From: Candidatus Didemnitutus sp.
GTDB taxonomy: Bacteria; Verrucomicrobiota; Verrucomicrobiia; Opitutales; Opitutaceae
Direction of reading: 5' to 3'
Length of the DNA: 50,300 bases
Assembly: GCA_030681265.1 (NCBI GenBank)
Contig: JAUXXD010000191.1
Coordinates: 1 to 50,300, forward strand
The notes beneath the pieces are model-generated. The model saw only the letters and a list, made by a program, of their open reading frames with translations. It was not told the DNA's origin and ran no database searches. The translations under genes and the position numbers were made by a program. Positions 25,722 through 33,307 of this stretch are shown here, piece by piece (within the stretch, counting starts at the first letter, position 1; every line of letters starts with the position of its first letter).

Positions 25722-26369
25722 TTACCGATCGTAAGTTACCGTAATTCCGCTCTCGCTCGTGATTTTCCAAGACTTGGCATTTTGAGAGAGGTCCAGCTTG
25801 CGGTAATCTTCGCCGTCCACGGGTGTCAGCTGCTTGATAAACTTCTCCGGTTCAGGCCCCACGAGTTGCTCGAGGGTCACTTTGTGCACGCCGTGTTCGA
25901 GGAAGAACTGATCAGCCGCGGCCGAAAGCTGCCGCAAATTATTGAGGATCGCCTTTTCCTGCGATGACCGGCGAACCCGCTCAAAAGCACCCAAGGCCTG
26001 CGTCTGCTGGCGCAGGGCGAATTCGATTACTTCGCTCGCCACTTCCTTTGCGCCCCGGCGAAATTCGAGATGTTCCATCCATTTTGGCGAGCCGTCCTGT
26101 GCGCTCTTGAGTAAGAGTTTACCGTCAGCAAACCGACCGCTTTGCGGTTGCTCGGGCAAGTGCCATGTAAAATCGCCGTTGTCCTTTACGTCGATCGACC
26201 CCGTGGCGCCTGAATTGCGGAGTGTCATCGTGCTGTCATCCGCGATGTGCAGCACGACGACACCGTTCACCAATAACCAGTCGCCGCGATACTGTTCCGG
26301 AACGGGTGCGGCACTCGCCATCAATACCGCGCAGCAGAGTGCGGCGAAAATTAGAAGAAAGGGTTTCAT
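25722..26369 (-). CDS. Secreted protein with pseudopilin-like C-terminal domain
   Basis: The 215-residue product has a signal peptide (MKPFLLIFAALCCAVLMASA) and a beta-rich first half (about 25-110). A helical linker then leads to a C-terminal 75 residues reading NNLRQLSAAADQFFLEHG and LVGPEPEKFIKQLTPVDGED. This tail resembles the globular part of type II secretion or type IV pseudopilins common in Verrucomicrobiota, but the usual N-terminal pilin helix is absent. It lies 64 bases downstream of a membrane-protein gene. Function is unknown. Confidence 0.6.
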   Translation of the reverse strand: MKPFLLIFAALCCAVLMASAAPVPEQYRGDWLLVNGVVVLHIADDSTMTLRNSGATGSIDVKDNGDFTWHLPEQPQSGRFADGKLLLKSAQDGSPKWMEHLEFRRGAKEVASEVIEFALRQQTQALGAFERVRRSSQEKAILNNLRQLSAAADQFFLEHGVHKVTLEQLVGPEPEKFIKQLTPVDGEDYRKLDLSQNAKSWKITSESGITVTYDR

Positions 26370-26433
26370 GTGGGTTCTGTTTGTTGACGGTGATTTTTGG
26401 CAGATGCAGTGACGAGAGTTGCGGTTGGATTGA

Positions 26434-26784
26434 TCAGGGCGCTGCGGGTTTCTGCTCGGCGGGCACGTATTCGAGTTGGATCGGTCGCAGATAACCGAGG
26501 AGGCGAATCCCGAGATAAGCGGCGACCCACGCGAACAGGGAAAGGAACAGAATGAAAAACGGCGCTAGCAGGAGGGCGGTTACCAAACCTTTCACGCCCG
26601 TCACGTATTCCCCCGAGAGGGAGACAGTTTTCGCGCCGAAAAATGCCAGCACGCCGAAGCAAAGCATCAGCGGGAGAAACACGACGGTGTTCGCGAGCAA
26701 GACGAGTTTGAGCAGCGACCCCGCCTTAATCCGGCGCAAGAGGATCACTCTGACATTGGGCACGAGCGGGGTATTTTCGTTCAT
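26434..26784 (-). CDS. Small membrane protein of unknown function
   Basis: The 116-residue product has two long hydrophobic regions (about 22-50 and 62-100), a basic N-terminal segment (VILLRRIKAGSLLK) and a polar proline-rich tail. No family was recognised. It is probably cotranscribed with the secreted protein downstream on the same strand. Confidence 0.6.
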   Translation of the reverse strand: MNENTPLVPNVRVILLRRIKAGSLLKLVLLANTVVFLPLMLCFGVLAFFGAKTVSLSGEYVTGVKGLVTALLLAPFFILFLSLFAWVAAYLGIRLLGYLRPIQLEYVPAEQKPAAP

Positions 26785-26914
26785 AAATTTTTAGACTACC
26801 GATCAGAATTTCGCAGTCACCGTCTCAAGCCTACGGCTGGCTTGGCCCGCTGGGGAGGGAGTAAGGTGTGACGCGTGCGGAAATCAACGACGGAGTTTCC
26901 CCTGTTCAATTTGG

Positions 26915-26946
26915 CCAAGAAAAAACCCGCCTCGAAAGGCGGGTTT
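26915..26946 (-). terminator. Terminator of the NirK-like gene
   Basis: aaacccgcct (26923-26932) pairs with aggcgggttt (26937-26946) around a cgaa loop. On the minus strand the stem is followed by a T-run (complement of the A-run at 26919-26925). It lies 31 bases past the gene's stop. Confidence 0.85.
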
Positions 26947-26977
26947 GAGTGGGGGAGGAATTCTTTTTTTGCGTCGC

Positions 26978-28594
26978 TTACTCGACGATGATCACGCCTT
27001 CCATATACGGATGCGGCGTGCAGTAGTAGCTGTATTTGCCTTTTGCCGTGAGGACTTTGCTGAAGCGTTCGGCGTGCGCGAGCATCGGGGACGAGAAGTG
27101 ATCAGGGGCTTCGCTGGTGACGACGTCATGCACGCCGGAGAATTCACCTTTGAAGAATGCGAAGACGTCTTCGTTGACCCATTCGATTTCGGTGCCGGGT
27201 GGCACGACGGCGACTTTCGGGTAGTAGGAGTTGCCGATGATCTGGATGCGAAGTTTCTTCTGACCTTGCGGGAGAACGAAGGGATTCGAGAGGTCTTCGG
27301 TGCCGGGACGGAAGGGCGAGATCGTGCGGACGGATTTCTCACGGATAGCGTCCATTTCCGCGGCGGGGAACACAGGGCCGTCGGAGAGAATCGGGCCGGT
27401 GCGGGGAGCGTCTTTCTCAGCTTGGAGAATGCCGATGGCGCCGCGCGTGGTGCTGCCGAAGGCGTGCGTGACCATGAGGTAGGCGCCGTCATCCGGCGGG
27501 ACGCGGAAGTCGATGACCCACGAGTCGGATGGGCCGGCGGTGACGGTTTGGCCGCCGGTGAAGGTGTTGCCTTCGGTGGGCGTGCCTTGCCAGTAAGCGT
27601 AATCCCAGATGATGCCGACGAGGTGGAAGGTGGAGAGGAGATTCGGGCCGGCGTTGAGGAAGTAGATGCGGACGAAGTCGCCGGGGCGCGCCTTGATCGG
27701 GCTGTCGACGTAGCGGAAGAGTTTGCCATTGAACATGACGTAGGCGGCGCGGCCTTCGATGGCGTCTTTGCCGCTGCCGTAGAGTTCGTGTTGCAGCAGG
27801 TAGATTTCGAGGTCGGGGCCGCGGCCCATGACTTCATCCATCTTGAATTTCACGGTCTTCGGCTTGACGACGATCATGCCGTATTGGCCATTGAGCGTGT
27901 GCATCGGGATGGCGTGGCCGCCGGGTGCGCAGTGATACATGTAGACGCCGGGCGTATTGGCGCGGAAGGTGAACTTCTTGGTCTGGCCGGCGTCGATTCT
28001 GCCGAGGTATTTCGAAGTCTGGGTGTAGGCCGCGTGGATGGAAACGCCGTGGGGAATGCCGCCTTTGTTTTGCGCGGTGAACTCGATCACGTCGCCCTCG
28101 TCGCAGATGAGCGTCGGGCCGGGGATGGAATCGTTAACGGTGAAGCCGCTGTAAACAATGCCGTTGCCGAGGAACACATCGCCCTCTTCGAGCGTGATGG
28201 TGAATTTTTTGTCCGGCGTCGCGCCTTGGGGCATCGTGCTCGTTTCCCAAATACCGAGGGCCTTATCGCGATCGACGACATCCTGAAACGCACGCGCGAC
28301 GGGGGCAGGGGCCGTGGCGGGGGCGGGGGCTTGCGCAGCGGTGCCGCCGGCCTTGACGGTGGCGACGGCGTTGAGGAGGCGATCCTTGCCGTCCCACTCG
28401 GCGTTCTTGATCAGTGCCATCATTTCGGCGGCGTGGGCGGAGGGCTTGTCGCCCGTGACGAGGCGCAGTGCCATCGCCTGTTGGCAGGAGTCACACGCCT
28501 GCAGCACAGGCGCAATGAACAGCGCGGCGGCAACGCCGGCGACTGGAAGCAGGCGCAAGAGCGCGCGACCTAAGTGGGGGGATTTCATTTTCAT
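26978..28594 (-). CDS. NirK-like copper protein with additional C-terminal cupredoxin domain
   Basis: The 538-residue exported protein has a signal peptide, a short segment with CDSC (34-37) and an Ala/Pro linker. Two NirK-type cupredoxin domains follow (about 128-395), then a third cupredoxin domain (about 440-538). Type 1 copper ligands in domain 1 are H182, C222 and H232, but the axial position is Gln (Q237) where nitrite reductases have Met. Type 2 copper ligands H187, H221 and H377 are kept. Of the two catalytic residues, H324 is present but the Asp is Ser (S185 in PHGVSIHAA). Domain 3 has its own site (H489, C525, H528, M531). It is a copper-nitrite-reductase relative, but genuine nitrite reduction is doubtful. 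It is transcribed alone from a promoter with an FNR-like box. Confidence 0.8.
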   Translation of the reverse strand: MKMKSPHLGRALLRLLPVAGVAAALFIAPVLQACDSCQQAMALRLVTGDKPSAHAAEMMALIKNAEWDGKDRLLNAVATVKAGGTAAQAPAPATAPAPVARAFQDVVDRDKALGIWETSTMPQGATPDKKFTITLEEGDVFLGNGIVYSGFTVNDSIPGPTLICDEGDVIEFTAQNKGGIPHGVSIHAAYTQTSKYLGRIDAGQTKKFTFRANTPGVYMYHCAPGGHAIPMHTLNGQYGMIVVKPKTVKFKMDEVMGRGPDLEIYLLQHELYGSGKDAIEGRAAYVMFNGKLFRYVDSPIKARPGDFVRIYFLNAGPNLLSTFHLVGIIWDYAYWQGTPTEGNTFTGGQTVTAGPSDSWVIDFRVPPDDGAYLMVTHAFGSTTRGAIGILQAEKDAPRTGPILSDGPVFPAAEMDAIREKSVRTISPFRPGTEDLSNPFVLPQGQKKLRIQIIGNSYYPKVAVVPPGTEIEWVNEDVFAFFKGEFSGVHDVVTSEAPDHFSSPMLAHAERFSKVLTAKGKYSYYCTPHPYMEGVIIVE

Positions 28595-28679
28595 CGGAAT
28601 GGTTGGAGTGCGAAGCCGGTGGTTTGGAGAAATTTTCCGGCGATGCGGCAGAGCCTAGCAGGTCACGGCGGGAGAAACC

Positions 28680-28693
28680 TTGATATGCGTCAA
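28680..28693. promoter_or_regulatory. FNR/DNR-type binding site upstream of the NirK-like gene
   Basis: TTGAT-ATGC-GTCAA (ttgatatgcgtcaa) differs at one position from the FNR consensus TTGAT-N4-ATCAA and resembles NNR/DNR boxes. It is centred about 92 bases upstream of the start codon on the minus strand. This suggests control by oxygen or nitric oxide through a CRP/FNR-family regulator not encoded here. Confidence 0.55.
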
Positions 28694-28791
28694 CTCGCGG
28701 CGAGTTTTTCGAGCGAAATTTGCGCGTGTCTGACGCGGAGAGTGGAGCGTTGTGTGGCGCTATGCGCGTCTGTGCGCGATTGCCACGCAAT

Positions 28792-28811
28792 GTGGCGAGC
28801 GTGCTCGCCAC
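28792..28811. terminator. Perfect hairpin after the Gly/Cys/His-tailed gene
   Basis: gtggcgagc (28792-28800) and gctcgccac (28803-28811) form a 9-bp stem with a 2-base gap. It lies just downstream of the minus-strand operon end. No T-run follows, so termination is uncertain. Confidence 0.4.
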
Positions 28812-28842
28812 CTACCGGACTCGCGAGGGCTCGCGGGAAATA

Positions 28843-29376
28843 TTAACCGCCGCCGCATCCACCGCCGCCGCAACCCCCACCGTGCGAGTGTTCGTGCATC
28901 GGCCTCACGCCGCCGCCCATGCCGGTGCCGGGGTCGATGCCGACGCCGAGTTGATCGGCGAGTTCACAAATCTTTTGGTAGCACTCTTCGCGATCCATCC
29001 CGAGTGCGTGCGAAGCGAAAGTCTCGGCGTCTTCGTGCGAGGCGAACTCGCCGTAGTTGACGGTGACGATTTGGTAGAGCGCGAGGAGCGGCACGACGCT
29101 GAGTTGCGTCATGTAGATCGGATGCACGTAGAGCGTGAAGCCCTCTTCGGGACGCGCGCCGTTGGGCGCGGGGTAGGCGAATTCGCCCGGATTCAGGTGC
29201 GAACTGTCGAAGGCGAGTTCAACCGGATAGCGCACGACGGTGTGATCCTGCAGGATCGCTTGCAGTTCGGAGTAGCCGATGTGCGGGCCGTATTTTTCGA
29301 AAATCTCGGCGCCCTTCGCCGCCACGTGGGCGCTGAGGGAAACTTTGGCGTGGTCGGCGGTGAGTTGAGTGGCCAT
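28843..29376 (-). CDS. Protein of unknown function with Gly/Cys/His metal-binding-like tail
   Basis: The 177-residue soluble protein, start at ATG 29376, has no signal peptide. The body (about 1-150) is mixed alpha/beta with many aromatic residues (YGPHIGYSELQAIL, LYVHPIYMTQLSVV). The C-terminus is strikingly biased: PMHEHSHGGGCGGGGCGGG. Such His/Cys/Gly tails usually bind nickel, copper or zinc. It is the last gene of the cytochrome/ferredoxin/NrfD operon, 20 bases after the NrfD-like gene, so it may be an assembly or metal-handling factor for that complex. No family was recognised. Confidence 0.65.
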   Translation of the reverse strand: MATQLTADHAKVSLSAHVAAKGAEIFEKYGPHIGYSELQAILQDHTVVRYPVELAFDSSHLNPGEFAYPAPNGARPEEGFTLYVHPIYMTQLSVVPLLALYQIVTVNYGEFASHEDAETFASHALGMDREECYQKICELADQLGVGIDPGTGMGGGVRPMHEHSHGGGCGGGGCGGG

Positions 29377-29396
29377 GGCGTGGGAATGGCGGTGAC

Positions 29397-31133
29397 TCAG
29401 CGGGCGACGGGCGTCGCGACGGTTGCGTCGGTCTCGTCGCCTTGTGGCGCGATGTCGTGTTCGTTGGATTTCAGCATGCGGCCTTGGAGAATGGGCACCG
29501 CCATGCGGAGGAAGAGGGTATAGAGCAACAAGCCGAAGGCCCAGATGCCGAGGGACACGAGCGTCTCGTTCCATGTCGGACTGTATTCGACGATGGCACC
29601 GAGCGGTGTGGGAATGAAACCGGGAATGACGAGGCCCATACCTTTTTCAATCCAGATGCCGATGATGCAGAGCACGCAGGCGACATCGAGCCACTTCAAG
29701 CTGCGGCTCAGCGGCAGGACGAGAATGACGAGCGCAATGAGATTGAAACCGATGGCGGTCCAAATCCACGGCACGAGTGCATTGTGGCCGTGCAGCCCGA
29801 GGAACAGATATTGCGCGGAGGCGACGTGGAGGTTGCCGGTGTAGAATTCCTTGAAGACTTCGTTGGCGAGCAGGAAGACGTTAATGATCATCGAAACCTG
29901 CAAAATGCTGCGGAGCGTGAGCAGGGCCTTATCGGTGATCATCAGCCGCGTGTTCATGCGGTAGCGGAGCGTTTGCTCCACTTGTTGGAATTCAAGCAGG
30001 CAACGGAACGTGTCGCCTGGCATGCGCAGGACGGTGCCGGCTTCCTCGACGATGGCGCTCGCGAGGCGCGGGGCGTTGGTCAGACCGGAGAGTTCGCCAA
30101 ATTGTCCGCCGGGACCAGCGTTGCGGGTGACGCGGTAGCGTCCGTTTTCCTCGCGTTTCACCGTGACGCGCCCGTGCAGGACGAAGAACACGGAGTTGTC
30201 GCGCTCACCTTGGCGCAGCAGCAGATCGCCAGGGGAAACCGAAATCACGACGGCGTGCGCGAGCAAGCCTTCGCGATCACGCTGGGGCAGTGAATTGAGG
30301 CCGGGGAGGTGGGCGCCGAGAATATCGAGGTCGGCCATCGTCGCGGCGCGGCCGGGGGCGTCGCCTTTGTAGGGACGGGTAAAATCGACCTTGGTCGACG
30401 AGGCCGTGACGCGGCGGATAATTTGCAGGGCGAGAATAATGATCGCTGGGCCGGCGGAGAACGCGGAGGCGAGGAAACGCGGGCCGACGATGGCGGAATT
30501 CCAGAACGGGCGACCGCCGAGGCCGACATAGAGAAACGCGGTGACCGTGTGAATCGAGACAGCCCAGACAATCGCGATGAAGACGAAGGGAATGTAGAAC
30601 CACTTTGACGGCTTCTGGCTGCGATAGCGGCAATAGAGCAGGTAGCCGCAAATGTGAACGTTGAGCAAAAGGTAGCCGTTGAGCACGAGGACGTCCCAAC
30701 TGAGCATGGAGGCGGGGAAGTTGAGTTCACCGATGCCCGGTATGAGATGCCAGAAACGGTCGGGTCGTCCGAGGTCGACGGTCACGAACGCAAGACACAT
30801 GATGATGGCGGCGACGGCGAGCAGTTCGCCGAAGATCACCAGATCGTGCATCTCCTCGTTGTTGTAGATGTAGACGGGGATGACCAGCATCACGGCTGCG
30901 GCGGCGACGCCGACGAGGAAGGTGAAGTTCGAGATGTAGACGCCCCACGAGACTTCGTCGGTCATGCCGGTGACGGCGAGTCCGTGCACGAGTTGCTTCG
31001 CGTAGGCGTTGAGGCCAAAGAGGCAGACGATGGTCAGCACCGCCATCCAAGTGTAGTAGCGCCAATCGCCGACGAACGCGACGCGCGTGCAGCGACGGAT
31101 GAAGACGAGGTAGTCGCGGGTGGCGGTGATCAT
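29397..31133 (-). CDS. NrfD/PsrC-type quinone-reactive membrane subunit with inserted cyclic-nucleotide-binding domain
   Basis: The 578-residue protein starts with NrfD-family helices (about 25-45, 62-90, 98-120, 145-168, 180-205, 220-240). A soluble domain at about 268-395 has cNMP-binding features: VSPGDLLLRQGERDNSVFFV, then the phosphate-binding cassette GGQFGELSGLTNAPRLAS with the conserved Glu (347) and Arg (356). Membrane helices resume (about 405-430, 450-480, 490-510, 540-560). The reading frame is unbroken, so this is a true insertion rather than two genes. Its ATG overlaps the ferredoxin stop (ATGA). The membrane part should exchange electrons with quinone via the partner ferredoxin and cytochromes. 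Gating by a cyclic nucleotide is inferred. Confidence 0.88.
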   Translation of the reverse strand: MITATRDYLVFIRRCTRVAFVGDWRYYTWMAVLTIVCLFGLNAYAKQLVHGLAVTGMTDEVSWGVYISNFTFLVGVAAAAVMLVIPVYIYNNEEMHDLVIFGELLAVAAIIMCLAFVTVDLGRPDRFWHLIPGIGELNFPASMLSWDVLVLNGYLLLNVHICGYLLYCRYRSQKPSKWFYIPFVFIAIVWAVSIHTVTAFLYVGLGGRPFWNSAIVGPRFLASAFSAGPAIIILALQIIRRVTASSTKVDFTRPYKGDAPGRAATMADLDILGAHLPGLNSLPQRDREGLLAHAVVISVSPGDLLLRQGERDNSVFFVLHGRVTVKREENGRYRVTRNAGPGGQFGELSGLTNAPRLASAIVEEAGTVLRMPGDTFRCLLEFQQVEQTLRYRMNTRLMITDKALLTLRSILQVSMIINVFLLANEVFKEFYTGNLHVASAQYLFLGLHGHNALVPWIWTAIGFNLIALVILVLPLSRSLKWLDVACVLCIIGIWIEKGMGLVIPGFIPTPLGAIVEYSPTWNETLVSLGIWAFGLLLYTLFLRMAVPILQGRMLKSNEHDIAPQGDETDATVATPVAR

Positions 31134-32080
31134 TTGTCGAAATAGTAGAAAAACCGCGGCGAGGTCCCGAGTTCCTCCTTCAATTGGATGAACACGCGCT
31201 TTGTGCGCATGATGTAGGAAATCTCGCTTTCGGGATCGAGGATGTTGCCGAATTTGCGCGCGCCGACGGGACACACTTCGAGGCAGGCCGGGTAACGACC
31301 ATCGCGGGTGCGTTGCACGCAGAAGTGGCATTTTTCCATCACGCCTTGCTTGCGCGGGCGGTTGCCGAGGTAGGCCATGTTTTTATTGAGGCGTTCCTTG
31401 GGAATCTCGGGTTTGGCGAAATTGAACCGGCGCGCGAAGTAGGGGCAGGCGGCTTCGCAGTAGCGGCAACCGATGCACCAATCGTAATCGATCACCGTGA
31501 TGCCGTCGCTTTCCTGCCACGTGGCGTTGATCGGGCAGACCTTCACGCAGGGCGGATTGCGGCACTGCTGGCACTGGATTGGCATGTAGAAATGCCCTTT
31601 CTCCGGCACCGACTCGGGCGCGTAGTTGTGATCGCCCTTTTCCAAATCGAGCGTGCCGTGCGGCAGCTTCAACACGCGGATATATTGAATCTCCGGGTTG
31701 CGCGACTGGTTATTCTCCTCGACACAGGCGTGCACGCATTTGCGGCAACCGATGCAGCGCGTGAGATTGAGCGCGTAGACGAACTCGACGCCGTCCATCG
31801 GCTTGAGGTCGCGCACGTGTGGGCGCATGCCGTATTGGCGCTCGACGTCGTTTTCGATGCGAGTGAGGACTTTCGCCATCTCGTCCGGCGTCATCTCCTT
31901 GTAATACTTCTGCATGAACTCGTCGGCGGTGGCGAAGTCGCTGAGTTCGCGCAAAGGCGAGAGACTGGCGGCGAGTGCGCTCAGGCCGGCAAAAGCGGCG
32001 GTGGAGCGCAGGAAGCTGCGGCGCGAGAGATCGCGCGCGTCGGGCGGGGCGGGGAGGGTGTTTGGTTCGATGGGTGCCAT
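31130..32080 (-). CDS. Tat-exported four-cluster ferredoxin subunit (NrfC/DsrO/HybA-like)
   Basis: The 316-residue electron-transfer subunit has a Tat signal (DLSRRSFLRSTAAF, about 18-31) and four [4Fe-4S] cysteine groups: CIGCRKCVHAC, CQQCRNPPCVKVCP, CIGCRYCEAACP and CHFCVQRTRDGRYPACLEVC with CP. It should relay electrons between the NrfD-like quinone subunit and the tetraheme cytochrome on the periplasmic face. It is coupled by overlap to the NrfD-like gene and starts one base before the end of the tetraheme gene's intergenic space. Confidence 0.93.
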   Translation of the reverse strand: MAPIEPNTLPAPPDARDLSRRSFLRSTAAFAGLSALAASLSPLRELSDFATADEFMQKYYKEMTPDEMAKVLTRIENDVERQYGMRPHVRDLKPMDGVEFVYALNLTRCIGCRKCVHACVEENNQSRNPEIQYIRVLKLPHGTLDLEKGDHNYAPESVPEKGHFYMPIQCQQCRNPPCVKVCPINATWQESDGITVIDYDWCIGCRYCEAACPYFARRFNFAKPEIPKERLNKNMAYLGNRPRKQGVMEKCHFCVQRTRDGRYPACLEVCPVGARKFGNILDPESEISYIMRTKRVFIQLKEELGTSPRFFYYFDK

Positions 32081-32081
32081 G

Positions 32082-32735
32082 TCAGTGCGTGGGGGCTGAT
32101 TTTGGCGGTGATGGGTGGAGTGAATTCGGACCGGGGGCCGGTTTGCGCGACGGGATGCGCGGCGAGTGCGGGTTGTGGCAATTGACGCAATCGAGGCGAT
32201 GCGCCGGACCCTTCGAGCGATCCCAATAGCCGTTGGTGCGTCCGTGCGCGCCTGCTTCCCAGTCGTTGTAAGTCGGACCGTGGCAACTGCCGCACAGCGT
32301 CGAGCTCTCGGAGAATCTTAATTCGCGACCATCGCGAATGTAAAACGTCTCGCGATTATTCTCGTTATGGCAGTTGAAGCAGTGGTTGTTGCGATCATGC
32401 GAACCGTGACCGAGCACGATGTTGGCGTGTTCCTCCGGCACGATCACATGGTGGTTGGCGTCGAACTTGATCTGCGGTTTTACGCCGCGCTCATGGCACA
32501 GGTAGCAATCGAAGTCGGATACATCCTCTTTGTCCCGCACGAGGTCGGAGTAGGATTTGCGCGAGGCGGTCGTGTCGAGAAACGATGGATCGACCAGCGG
32601 AATGTCTGTGCGGAGGTTGGGCCGCCCCCACGTATTGGTGAGCAGCACGACCACCATGCCGAAAAACGACACCGTGACACCGGCGAGCACCCAATTGGTG
32701 CGTTTGACCGAGGAACCGGAGTGCGGGCGTTCCAT
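32082..32735 (-). CDS. Membrane-anchored tetraheme cytochrome c
   Basis: The 217 residues have one N-terminal membrane helix (about 14-34) and four heme motifs, CYLCH, CFNCH, CGSCH and CVNCH, with extra histidines (HGSHDRNNH) that can be distal ligands. The C-terminal tail is proline/serine-rich. Gene order cytochrome-ferredoxin-NrfD matches NrfBCD and Geobacter Cbc-type quinol:cytochrome complexes. No catalytic NrfA nitrite reductase is present. It is probably the exit for electrons from the NrfD complex to periplasmic cytochromes. Confidence 0.88.
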   Translation of the reverse strand: MERPHSGSSVKRTNWVLAGVTVSFFGMVVVLLTNTWGRPNLRTDIPLVDPSFLDTTASRKSYSDLVRDKEDVSDFDCYLCHERGVKPQIKFDANHHVIVPEEHANIVLGHGSHDRNNHCFNCHNENNRETFYIRDGRELRFSESSTLCGSCHGPTYNDWEAGAHGRTNGYWDRSKGPAHRLDCVNCHNPHSPRIPSRKPAPGPNSLHPSPPKSAPTH

Positions 32736-32758
32736 GGTGTGGTGGTGTGTGGGCGGAC

Positions 32759-33088
32759 TTACTTCTTCAACGTGCGCAGGTAAACGACAACAGCGTTGAT
32801 CTCCTCATCCGTGACTTCCTCGATGGCCTTCATCACGGTTTTGCCCGCCTCGGTTTTCACGCCGATCTTGACCGCGTTGAAGGCGGCTTCGTCGGTGAAC
32901 GACGCTTGGTAGGCGGCGTCGGTGAGATCTTTGATTTTGAGTTTCTTGCCCATCTTGGTGTCGCCCTTGCCGTCGGCACCGTGGCAGGACGAGCAGTGGT
33001 TGTTCCAGACGGCGGTGCCGTCGGCGGCGAACGAACTGGCGGCGAAGGCCAGCGCGGCAAACAGAGCAATAGCAGTGCGTGATTTCAT
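32759..33088 (-). CDS. Small periplasmic monoheme cytochrome c
   Basis: The 109-residue protein starts at ATG 33088 with signal peptide MKSRTAIALFAALAFAASSF. It has one heme site, CSSCHGADGK, and Met residues near residue 85. It is paralogous to the small cytochromes at 20835 and 37216. It is the first gene of the minus-strand NrfD-complex operon, divergent from the eleven-heme cytochrome. It is a likely soluble partner of that complex. Confidence 0.88.
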   Translation of the reverse strand: MKSRTAIALFAALAFAASSFAADGTAVWNNHCSSCHGADGKGDTKMGKKLKIKDLTDAAYQASFTDEAAFNAVKIGVKTEAGKTVMKAIEEVTDEEINAVVVYLRTLKK

Positions 33089-33148
33089 AGTAGAATAGCG
33101 TCGTGGTTGGCGTGGAGGGACGCGGTAACTATGCTGGAATCGGAGCGG

Positions 33149-33204
33149 ACCAACTACGAGCCGGTTGGTTATCACTGCGCATATCTTGTGCTCGTCGACA
33201 AGAT
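33149..33204. promoter_or_regulatory. Inverted repeats in the divergent cytochrome promoter
   Basis: Between the small cytochrome (minus) and the eleven-heme gene (plus) lie accaac (33149-33154) with gttggt (33164-33169) and atcttgt (33183-33189) with acaagat (33198-33204). These are plausible regulator sites controlling both operons. No regulator can be named. Confidence 0.4.
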
Positions 33205-33307
33205 TGCGCAGCGCGACACGCGTTAGACCAAGATACGCCGTGGGCTCGTCAACAGTTGCGCAGACAGGCGGGCGGTGATGCGGCATCATCGCCACCGAGG
33301 GAAAAAT

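Noticed and set aside
26945-28573. 542-codon plus-strand frame opposite the NirK-like gene
   Set aside because: It is antisense; the minus-strand product has a signal peptide and conserved copper ligands.
29442-30293. Idea that the cNMP-binding domain is a separate regulator gene overlapping nrfD
   Set aside because: The domain is in the same uninterrupted frame as membrane helices on both sides, with no internal start and stop arrangement.
32082-33088. NrfA-type nitrite reductase accompanying the NrfBCD-like genes
   Set aside because: No pentaheme catalytic subunit with a CxxCK site is encoded in the window; the cytochromes present have only CxxCH sites.
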